Source of the DNA: CBFGTJ01 sp965651815
Lineage (GTDB): Bacteria > Actinomycetota > Acidimicrobiia > Acidimicrobiales > Microtrichaceae
Assembly (NCBI GenBank): GCA_965651815.1
Contig: CBFGTJ010000186.1
Location: 1-6,231 of the forward strand
Direction of reading: 5' to 3'
Length of the DNA stretch: 6,231 bases
In this document: one piece after another, positions 1 to 6,231 of the stretch
Layout of the letters: the number at the start of each line of letters is the position of its first letter
Numbering within the stretch: position 1 is the first letter of the stretch
Translations under genes and position numbers: made by a program
Notes under the pieces: model-generated
Told to the model about the DNA's origin: nothing
The model's input: only the letters and a program-made list of their open reading frames with translations
Database searches by the model: none

Positions 1-70
1 GCCAGCTGGCGGAGGGCAGAAGCGCGTGCGCACGCCGGCCGGTGGCGTTCTCGATCGTCGGGAGGCTGCC
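1..70. other. Spacer downstream of rpsO with two perfect palindromes
   Basis: This is the non-coding stretch after the rpsO stop codon, cut by the window edge. Two perfect palindromes are visible: GCCAGCTGGC at 1-10 and GCGTGCGCACGC at 24-35. There is also an inverted repeat, ACGCC at 32-36 with GGCGT at 44-48 around a 7-nt loop, which overlaps the second palindrome, so the two structures exclude each other in one RNA. No T-tract follows on the minus strand, so a classical intrinsic terminator is not supported. In many bacteria the next gene would be pnp (polynucleotide phosphorylase), and this spacer would then be the rpsO-pnp intergenic region, but no coding sequence for it is visible here. 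Confidence 0.4.
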
Positions 71-352
71 TCAGCGACGCAGCCCCAGCTCCGCGATGAG
101 CTCGCGGTAGCGCTCGATGTCGTTGTCCCTCAGGTAGTCGAGGAAGCGACGACGCTTGCCCACCAGCATCAGCAGGCCACGGCGCGAGTGGTGGTCCTTC
201 TTGTGCTGCTTGAGGTGCTCGGTGAGGTGGTTGATCCGGTCGGTGAGGAGCGCGATCTGCACCTCGGCGGAGCCGGTGTCGCGCTCGTTCTTGCCGAAGC
301 GGCGGATCGTCTCGGCCTTGGGTGGCAGGTTCGTGGGCTGTCGGTTGCCCAT
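71..352 (-). CDS. rpsO: 30S ribosomal protein S15
   Basis: Small-subunit ribosomal protein that binds the central domain of 16S rRNA early in 30S assembly and takes part in an intersubunit bridge. The 93-residue product carries the family signatures: DTGSAEVQIALLTDRI at residues 25-40, LTEHLKQHKKDHHSRRGLL at 43-61 and LVGKRRRFLDYL at 64-75. These match the helical rRNA-binding core, including the basic HHSRRG turn. It is a few residues longer than the usual 88-89, through an N-terminal stretch (NRQPTNLPP) in place of the common short start. The ATG at 350-352 is well supported by a GGAGGT Shine-Dalgarno 8 nt upstream. It is the last gene of the visible cluster and lies 124 nt after the hydrolase gene, so it may have its own promoter or a leader controlled by S15 itself, as is known for rpsO in several phyla. 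Identity is secure. Confidence 0.98.
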   Translation of the reverse strand: MGNRQPTNLPPKAETIRRFGKNERDTGSAEVQIALLTDRINHLTEHLKQHKKDHHSRRGLLMLVGKRRRFLDYLRDNDIERYRELIAELGLRR

Positions 353-476
353 GTTCGGTGACCTCCGTGGGTGTCTGACCCGGCCCCGGTGACCGTCACG
401 GCGTGCAGGTGCGGCGCACCCACCGCCGAGCGCGTCCCGGCGCGGCTGGTTCCGGCTCGTACCGGAGCGGGAGATG
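353..476 (-). promoter_or_regulatory. rpsO 5' leader / hydrolase-rpsO spacer with several hairpins
   Basis: This 124-nt spacer between the hydrolase stop and the rpsO start can fold, as minus-strand RNA, into a row of hairpins. They are TCCGG/CCGGA around a 6-nt loop (466-451); GCC-GCGC pairing with GCGC-GGC with a 2-nt bulge (446-425); an 8-bp stem with two G-U pairs around a 3-nt loop (423-405, core GGTGC/GCACC); and GGGT/ACCC around 5 nt (381-369), ending 2 nt before the Shine-Dalgarno. A competing long-range pairing is possible: CCGTG (401-397) with CACGG (369-365), or GTGAC (399-395) with GTCAC (362-358), either of which would cover part of the ribosome binding site. rpsO leaders bound by S15 are known in several phyla, so an autoregulatory element is plausible. 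The first hairpin could instead end the hydrolase transcript, but no U-tract follows it. I see no convincing -35/-10 pair; TAGCAT at 479-474 is -10-like without a good partner. Confidence 0.4.
361..366 (-). promoter_or_regulatory. Ribosome binding site of rpsO
   Basis: The minus strand reads GGAGGT, a near-perfect Shine-Dalgarno, followed by an 8-nt spacer and the ATG at 350-352. It fixes the rpsO start. Part of it lies in an 8-nt sequence (GGTCACCG, 356-363) that is repeated exactly at 387-394 further upstream in the leader. Confidence 0.85.
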
Positions 477-1565
477 CTACCGACCGACGTGCTCGGTGTG
501 CCAGCTGTAGCGGGGGCGGCGGTGCCGCCCGACCACCTTTCGGCGGGAGTCCGCCGGCGCGAGCGAGAAGACCCGTGCCGACTCCACGTAGCAGACCCGC
601 TCCACGTCCTCGAGGGTCGGGTACCGCTTCCGGACCCCCGCGGCGCGCAGCGAGGTGCGGATGCCCTCGCCGAGCTCGCTCGCGAGGAGCTCCGCGACGA
701 TCGCGGGGAGCGTCTCGGGGTCGCGCAGGATCCACGAGTGCCCCGCCCGCTCGATCGTCACGAGCGTGCCGCCGGCTCGACGCGCGGCGTCGCGGGCCGT
801 GCGGTGCGGCACCGGCAGGTCCCAGGCGCCGTGCAGCACGAACACCGGCACCCCGGCCTCGCAGAGCGCGTCGAGCGCGTAGCGGCTGGCCCTGCTGCGC
901 AGGATCGTCAGCATGGGGCCGAGCAGGCGCCACGGCTGCACGACGTGGCCGGCGAGGGTCGGCGCGACGAGGCGCACGAGCTTGGCCGCCTGGCGGGGGT
1001 CGGAGAAGGTCGGCACCACCGCGGCCGAGTCCACCAGCAGCAGGCCCGCCACCGCCCCCAGCAGCGGGGGGTACAGGCGGAACAGGTGGACCATCCGGTC
1101 CCAGGTGTCGCCGACGATCGCGTCGATCAGCACGACGCCCATGACGCGCTCGGGGCGGGTGGCGGCCATCCGGGTGATGAGCTGCCCGCCCATCGAGTGC
1201 CCCGCCACGACGAAGCGCTCGATCCCGAGCTCGTCGATGGCCCGGCCGAGCAGTTCGGCGTAGTCGTTGAGGCTGGCGCCGGTGAGCGGCAGGCCCTGGG
1301 TGGCGCCGTGCCCGGCCGTGTCGATCGCCACGACCCGGAACCCCATCTTCACCAGGCGCGAGAGCGACTGGGCGTAGAGGAACCCCTCCGCGGAGAACCC
1401 GTGGACGACGACGAGCGGCACGCCCCGCCCCGCCACCGTGACCCCCACGAGGTGGCCGTCGTCGAGCTCGATCTGGTGGCGCGCGAGGCGGGGCGCCTCG
1501 ACCGCACCGGCGGCCAAGGGCTCGTCGAGGATCGGTCCCCGGATCGGCTCCACGACCTGGCTCAT
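477..1565 (-). CDS. Alpha/beta-hydrolase fold protein with basic C-terminal tail
   Basis: A 362-residue serine hydrolase of the alpha/beta-hydrolase superfamily; the substrate cannot be predicted. Visible hallmarks are the oxyanion-hole HG in VVVHGF (residues 52-57), the nucleophile elbow GHSMGG (122-127, Ser124), a likely acid Asp249 in HGAWD, and the catalytic His276 in AGHSW. The complete Ser-Asp-His triad suggests an active esterase, lipase or C-C hydrolase-like enzyme rather than a haloalkane dehalogenase, which uses Asp as nucleophile. Residues ~155-225 form a cap-like insert. No signal peptide is evident, so it is probably cytoplasmic. The fold should end near residue 298; a further ~62 residues, rich in Arg and Lys, follow and match nothing I recognise. 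The ATG at 1563-1565 is preferred because AGGGG lies 4 nt and AAGGGAG 12 nt upstream; an in-frame ATG at 1628 would add 21 low-complexity residues. The gene interrupts the usual ribF-rpsO neighbourhood and has spacers of 102 and 124 nt on its two sides. Confidence 0.9.
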   Translation of the reverse strand: MSQVVEPIRGPILDEPLAAGAVEAPRLARHQIELDDGHLVGVTVAGRGVPLVVVHGFSAEGFLYAQSLSRLVKMGFRVVAIDTAGHGATQGLPLTGASLNDYAELLGRAIDELGIERFVVAGHSMGGQLITRMAATRPERVMGVVLIDAIVGDTWDRMVHLFRLYPPLLGAVAGLLLVDSAAVVPTFSDPRQAAKLVRLVAPTLAGHVVQPWRLLGPMLTILRSRASRYALDALCEAGVPVFVLHGAWDLPVPHRTARDAARRAGGTLVTIERAGHSWILRDPETLPAIVAELLASELGEGIRTSLRAAGVRKRYPTLEDVERVCYVESARVFSLAPADSRRKVVGRHRRPRYSWHTEHVGR

Positions 1566-1667
1566 CGCACCCCTGCGCTCCCTTGGGCCTGAACCACGCT
1601 CAGCCCGGGCTCCACCGTACCGGCGCACCGGTCCGGAGCGGCGGAGTACGGCGGAGTCCGCACGGGA
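1566..1667 (-). promoter_or_regulatory. ribF-hydrolase spacer: GC-rich hairpin, possible terminator or promoter region
   Basis: This 102-nt spacer breaks the tight packing of the upstream genes. As minus-strand RNA, 1636-1615 can form a strong hairpin: a 5-bp stem ACCGG/CCGGT closed by a TGCG tetraloop, one G-A mismatch, then three more G-C pairs. It begins about 30 nt after the ribF stop. A perfect palindrome, AGCCCGGGCT, lies at 1602-1611. No T-run follows either, so an intrinsic terminator is possible only of the U-poor kind suspected in high-GC bacteria. TACGGT at 1620-1615 resembles a -10 box, but I found no matching -35. The hydrolase may therefore be a separate transcription unit; this is inference from spacing and structure. 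Confidence 0.3.
1633..1660. repeat. Short tandem repeat in the ribF-hydrolase spacer
   Basis: Two adjacent 10-bp units, GCGGAGTACG at 1641-1650 and GCGGAGTCCG at 1651-1660, differ at one base; a partial related unit (CCGGAGCG, 1633-1640) stands before them. The array lies just after the ribF stop codon. It may be simple slippage in GC-rich spacer DNA or a small protein-binding site; nothing decides between them. Confidence 0.55.
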
Positions 1668-2630
1668 TCAGACGCCGAGGAGGCGCCGGGCCCGGTCGCA
1701 GTCGTCCTGCAGCTGCGCGGCGAGCTCGTCGACCGACGCGAAGCGCACGTCCGCCCGGATGCGGTGCGTGAACGACACCGCCACCCGCTCGCCGTACAGG
1801 TCGCCGCTGAAGTCCAGGACGTGCACCTCGAGCAGCGTCATCGCCCGGTCGTCGTAGAAGGTGGGACGCTTGCCGACGTACACGGCAGCCGGGAGCGGGT
1901 CCGTGCCGGGCCGGTCCCTGCGGGTCAGCCAGCCGGCGTAGATCCCGTCCGCCGGCATCAGCATCTCGTCGCCGATCGCCACGTTCGCGGTCGGGAAGCC
2001 CAGGACGCGGCCGCGCCGGTCGCCCTCGACGACGACGCCGCGCATCTCGTGGGGCCGCCCGAGCATCAGGTTGGCGTCGACCAGCCGGCCCTCGTGCAGG
2101 GCACGGCGGATGGCGGTGGAGGACACCTGCGCGTCGTCACGGGCGGCGGTGCCGTCCGGCCCGACGAGCTCGTGGCCGCACACCGTGAAGCCCGCCTGCT
2201 CCCCCATCTCCTCGAGCAGCGCCACGTCGCCCCGCCGGCGGTGGCCGAAGTGGAAGTCCTCGCCGACGACCACCTCGACGACGTTGAGGCAGTCGACCAG
2301 CATGCGCTGCACGAAGTGCTCGGCCGGCTCCGCGGCACGCTCGAGGTCGAAGCGGATCACGTAGGTGTCGTCGACCCCGGTCTGCGCGAGCAGCTCGAGC
2401 TTCTGGTCGAGGTCCGTGAGCAGCCGCGGTGCGGAATCCGGACGGACGACCTGCGCGGGGTGGCGGTCGAAGGTGACCACCGCCGAGCGGGCCCCCCTGG
2501 ACTCGGCACGGCGCCGGACCTCGGCGATCAGGGCGCGGTGGCCGAGGTGCACGCCGTCGTAGGCGCCGATCGTCGCCACGGTGCCCTCCGGGGGGCGCGG
2601 GCAGGGGTCGTCGTCGCGGAGGATGCGCAC
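1668..2630 (-). CDS. ribF: Bifunctional riboflavin kinase / FAD synthetase
   Basis: Converts riboflavin to FMN with ATP (C-terminal kinase domain) and FMN to FAD by adenylylation (N-terminal nucleotidyltransferase domain), in the cytoplasm. The 320-residue length is normal for the family. The N-terminal domain shows YDGVHLGH (24-31, the nucleotidyltransferase HxGH site, with Tyr where Phe is more usual), VTFDRHP (52-58), VVGEDFHFGHRRRGD (121-135) and SSTAIRRAL (170-178). The kinase domain shows GRVLGFPTANV (207-217), DGIYAGW (228-234), YVGKRPTF (251-258) and LEVHVLDFSGDLYG (267-280), which carries the expected catalytic Glu268. Both activities therefore look intact. The GTG at 2628-2630 is the natural start, 14 residues before TVATIGAYDG; it lies 9 nt after the truB stop without a strong Shine-Dalgarno, so translation is probably coupled to truB. 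ribF next to truB is the classical arrangement. Confidence 0.97.
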   Translation of the reverse strand: MRILRDDDPCPRPPEGTVATIGAYDGVHLGHRALIAEVRRRAESRGARSAVVTFDRHPAQVVRPDSAPRLLTDLDQKLELLAQTGVDDTYVIRFDLERAAEPAEHFVQRMLVDCLNVVEVVVGEDFHFGHRRRGDVALLEEMGEQAGFTVCGHELVGPDGTAARDDAQVSSTAIRRALHEGRLVDANLMLGRPHEMRGVVVEGDRRGRVLGFPTANVAIGDEMLMPADGIYAGWLTRRDRPGTDPLPAAVYVGKRPTFYDDRAMTLLEVHVLDFSGDLYGERVAVSFTHRIRADVRFASVDELAAQLQDDCDRARRLLGV

Positions 2631-2639
2631 GGGTCGAAC

Positions 2640-3530
2640 CTACTCACCGGCCTCGGCCGGCAGCACCACGGCGGGCCGTGCCATGCCGTCCTGGGACCTG
2701 CAGACCGCCACGAGCGAACCGGAGCGGTCGAGCACCGCCCACGGACCGTCCCCCTCCAGGCCGACCCGCGCGGGGTCGAGGAACCGCCCGTGGCGCAGCC
2801 GTGCCGCGGCGTCGTCGTCGACGACCGCGCGGGGCAGGTGCCGCACCGCCTCGGCCGGTGGCAGCAGCTCGAGCTCCTCGAGCGGGCGGGCCTCCTCCAG
2901 CGTGAACGGCCCGACGGCGGTGCGCCGCAGGCTCGCGAGGTGGGCCCCTCCTCCCAGCGCCCGGCCCAGGTCCGCGGCGAGGGACCGCACGTAGGTGCCC
3001 GAGGAGCACTCGACCACCGCGCGCCACACCATCGGGTCCTCCGTCGGCTCCAGCTCGAAGCGGTGCACGACCACCGTGCGCGGCTCGCGCTCCACCTCGA
3101 TGCCCTCCCGCGCGAGCTCGTGGAGGCGCCGGCCGCCGACCTGCACCGCGGAGACCATCGGGGGCACCTGCTGGATGGTGCCGGTGAGCGACGCGGCAGC
3201 GGCGCGCACCGCCTCGGGGTCGGGGACGTCCATGTCGTGCCGCGCGACGACCTCGCCCTCCGCGTCGAGGGTGTCGGTCTCGGTGCCGAAGCGGATGGTC
3301 GCCTCGTAGGTCTTGTCCACCCCGGTGATGTAGGTGAGCAGCCGGGTCGCACGCCCGACGCCGAGCACCAGCACCCCGGTCGCCATCGGGTCGAGGGTGC
3401 CGGCGTGCCCCACGCGGCGGGTGCCGAGCAGCCGCCGCGCCCGTGCCACCACGTCGTGGCTGGTCCAGCCCCCGGGCTTGTCGACGACGCAGACGCCGCT
3501 GGGACCGTCGGTGGCGGCCCGGCGGCTCAA
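2640..3530 (-). CDS. truB: tRNA pseudouridine(55) synthase
   Basis: Isomerises U55 to pseudouridine in the T-loop of most tRNAs. The 296-residue protein has the family motifs in order: VDKPGGWTSHDVV (16-28), the catalytic block GHAGTLDPMATGVL (41-54) with nucleophile Asp47, KTYEA (73-77) with the conserved Tyr75, QVPPMVSAVQVGGRRLHELA (121-140) and CSSGTYVRSLAADLG (175-189) with the conserved Arg182. A C-terminal domain of about 65 residues follows. In the 121-140 block the usual Lys after SAx is Gln130, a mild departure. The start is a TTG at 3528-3530 that shares 4 nt with the rbfA stop (TTGA), so reinitiation by ribosomes leaving rbfA is the likely mode of translation; no good Shine-Dalgarno is visible. 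The next plausible starts would cut into the conserved VDKPGG block, which supports this one. The stop is a TAG 9 nt before ribF. Confidence 0.97.
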   Translation of the reverse strand: MSRRAATDGPSGVCVVDKPGGWTSHDVVARARRLLGTRRVGHAGTLDPMATGVLVLGVGRATRLLTYITGVDKTYEATIRFGTETDTLDAEGEVVARHDMDVPDPEAVRAAAASLTGTIQQVPPMVSAVQVGGRRLHELAREGIEVEREPRTVVVHRFELEPTEDPMVWRAVVECSSGTYVRSLAADLGRALGGGAHLASLRRTAVGPFTLEEARPLEELELLPPAEAVRHLPRAVVDDDAAARLRHGRFLDPARVGLEGDGPWAVLDRSGSLVAVCRSQDGMARPAVVLPAEAGE

Positions 3531-3931
3531 TCCGACCCGTGCTCCGGCTCGTCGGCTGCGGGCTGCTCCATCGAGCGCAGGATCTCGTCGATGCGGAGCG
3601 CGGACGACAGCACCGAGTCCTCGCTGAACTCGATCTGGGGCGTCCTGCGGGCTCGCACCTCCCGGTTCACGAGCTGCTGCACCTTCCAGCGGTGCTCCTC
3701 CAGGGCCTCCGCGACCTGGTCCGCGCGCCCCTCCTGCTGGGCCGACAGCGCCGAGTAGAAGACCTCGGCGCGCTCGAGGGACGCGTCGACCCGGACGGCG
3801 GTGACGGTGACGAGCTCCAGCCGCTCGTCGCCGATGCGCTCGAGCTCCGAGGCGACGATCTCACGGACGAGCTCGCCGATGCGGTCGGTGCGACTGAAGC
3901 GCCGCGGGGAGGAGGATCGGCGCCGTGCCAT
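3527..3931 (-). CDS. rbfA: 30S ribosome-binding factor RbfA
   Basis: Single KH-type domain protein that binds immature 30S subunits near the 5' end of 16S rRNA, helps late maturation and supports cold adaptation. The 134-residue product has the expected pieces: a basic start leading into helix TDRIGELVREIVASELERI (15-33), the strand region VTVTAVRVDASLERAEVFYS (41-60), and the C-terminal signature VRARRTPQIEF (92-102) followed by DSVLSSALRIDEILRSM (105-121). An acidic tail ends the protein. The ATG at 3929-3931 gives a normal length, but no Shine-Dalgarno lies within 15 nt upstream; the 46-nt gap after ylxP holds only a distant GGTGGGGG and the small dyad GGTGCCGCACC (3948-3958). The stop overlaps the truB start. 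Position between ylxP and truB matches the known order in Bacillus. Confidence 0.96.
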   Translation of the reverse strand: MARRRSSSPRRFSRTDRIGELVREIVASELERIGDERLELVTVTAVRVDASLERAEVFYSALSAQQEGRADQVAEALEEHRWKVQQLVNREVRARRTPQIEFSEDSVLSSALRIDEILRSMEQPAADEPEHGSD

Positions 3932-3977
3932 GCGACATTCGTACCACGGTGCGGCACCCGGCCCCCACCGCAGCCCC

Positions 3978-4274
3978 TCAGGGCCGGTCCGGCTCCAGCC
4001 ACGTGCGCGAGCACTCGATGACCTCGAGGTCGTCCGCGGCCCACACGACGCCCTCGGCAGCGCCGAGCAGCTCCTCGACCCGACCGACGGTGGGCGCGAC
4101 GACCGCCACCGCGAGCTCGGCGAGGTCCCGCGACTCCTGCAGGCCCACCTCGCTCACCGACAGGTGGAGGCGGTGCCGGATCCGGTCCACGACGGGCCGG
4201 ACCCGGGCGCGCTTCTCCTTGAGCGACCGGGACCCGCGGAGGCGCAGGGTGATGTGCACGACGGCGGCCTCCAC
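3978..4274 (-). CDS. ylxP: DUF503 family protein YlxP
   Basis: A 98-residue protein of the DUF503 (YlxP-like) family, whose members lie next to infB and rbfA in many Gram-positive bacteria and have been linked to ribosome function; the exact role is not settled. The family pattern is clear: LRLRGSRSLKEKRARVRPVV (residues 10-29), RHRLHLSVSEVG (33-44) and LAELAVAVVAP (51-61), with the SRSLKEKR block the most diagnostic. The reading frame stays open far upstream inside infB, but that extension is a shadow: the GTG at 4272-4274 has GGAGGT 5 nt upstream and aligns with the family's short N-terminus. It begins 23 nt after the infB stop and ends 46 nt before rbfA, so co-transcription with both is likely. 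Confidence 0.93.
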   Translation of the reverse strand: MEAAVVHITLRLRGSRSLKEKRARVRPVVDRIRHRLHLSVSEVGLQESRDLAELAVAVVAPTVGRVEELLGAAEGVVWAADDLEVIECSRTWLEPDRP

Positions 4275-4279
4275 CCGGC

Positions 4280-4285
4280 ACCTCC
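4280..4285 (-). promoter_or_regulatory. Ribosome binding site deciding the ylxP GTG start
   Basis: The minus strand reads GGAGGT within GGGAGGT, followed by 5 nt and the GTG at 4272-4274. It lies entirely in the infB-ylxP gap and selects this start over any reading-frame extension inside infB. Confidence 0.8.
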
Positions 4286-4297
4286 CTCCAGGTCCGC

Positions 4298-6231
<1,934 letters not shown>

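Noticed and set aside
451..466. Hairpin TCCGG/CCGGA as an intrinsic terminator of the hydrolase
   Set aside because: The stem is only 5 bp and no U-rich tract follows, so it is kept only as part of the rpsO leader description.
169..933. A 254-codon minus-strand frame spanning the hydrolase end, the spacer and rpsO
   Set aside because: It is out of frame with both real genes and consists of Arg, Ala and Pro-rich low-complexity sequence.
474..1592. A 372-codon open frame on the plus strand opposite the hydrolase
   Set aside because: It mirrors the hydrolase almost exactly and its composition is that of a reverse-complement shadow. The minus-strand frame has a full catalytic triad.
1566..1628. 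Hydrolase start at the in-frame ATG at 1628
   Set aside because: The extra 21 residues are low-complexity (Arg and Gly-rich), the region forms a GC-rich hairpin in RNA, and the ATG at 1565 has better Shine-Dalgarno-like sequences upstream.
1764..3758. A 664-codon open frame on the plus strand opposite ribF, truB and rbfA
   Set aside because: It crosses three well-supported genes on the other strand, its translation is low-complexity (His, Arg, Val, Asp-rich) without any known motif, and long antisense open frames are expected where third codon positions are nearly all G or C.

Overview
This is an ordinary but informative stretch of a high-GC bacterial chromosome holding a conserved translation and ribosome-maturation cluster. 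Every gene lies on the minus strand, so transcription runs from position 6231 towards position 1. In that order they are infB (its start lies beyond the window), ylxP (DUF503), rbfA, truB, ribF, an alpha/beta-hydrolase and rpsO. The very high GC content, the GTG and TTG starts, the Gly/Pro/Arg-rich IF2 linker and the style of the protein sequences suggest an actinobacterium, perhaps of the Acidimicrobiia. That placement is inferred from protein character alone and was not tested.

Region by region: 4298-6231 encodes the last ~643 residues of initiation factor IF2, including the whole GTPase core. A 23-nt gap with a strong ribosome binding site leads to ylxP (3978-4274). After 46 nt comes rbfA (3527-3931), whose stop overlaps the TTG start of truB by 4 nt. 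truB (2640-3530) is followed after 9 nt by ribF (1668-2630). A 102-nt spacer with a GC-rich hairpin and short tandem repeats then separates ribF from a serial alpha/beta-hydrolase gene (477-1565). A 124-nt spacer rich in potential RNA hairpins precedes rpsO (71-352). Positions 1-70 are the spacer after rpsO, where pnp commonly lies in other genomes but cannot be seen here.

The genes share a theme. IF2 drives initiator-tRNA placement and subunit joining, RbfA matures the 30S subunit, TruB modifies tRNA U55, RibF makes FMN and FAD, and S15 is an early 16S rRNA-binding protein. The order infB-ylxP-rbfA-truB-ribF-rpsO is the classical one known from Bacillus subtilis. The one visible departure is the hydrolase between ribF and rpsO, with spacers on both sides that could carry transcription or translation signals.

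I found no mobile element, CRISPR array, tRNA, rRNA or phage gene, and nothing I can defend as a new multi-gene system. The most useful leads are the inserted hydrolase with its basic C-terminal tail and a possible S15-responsive leader upstream of rpsO.
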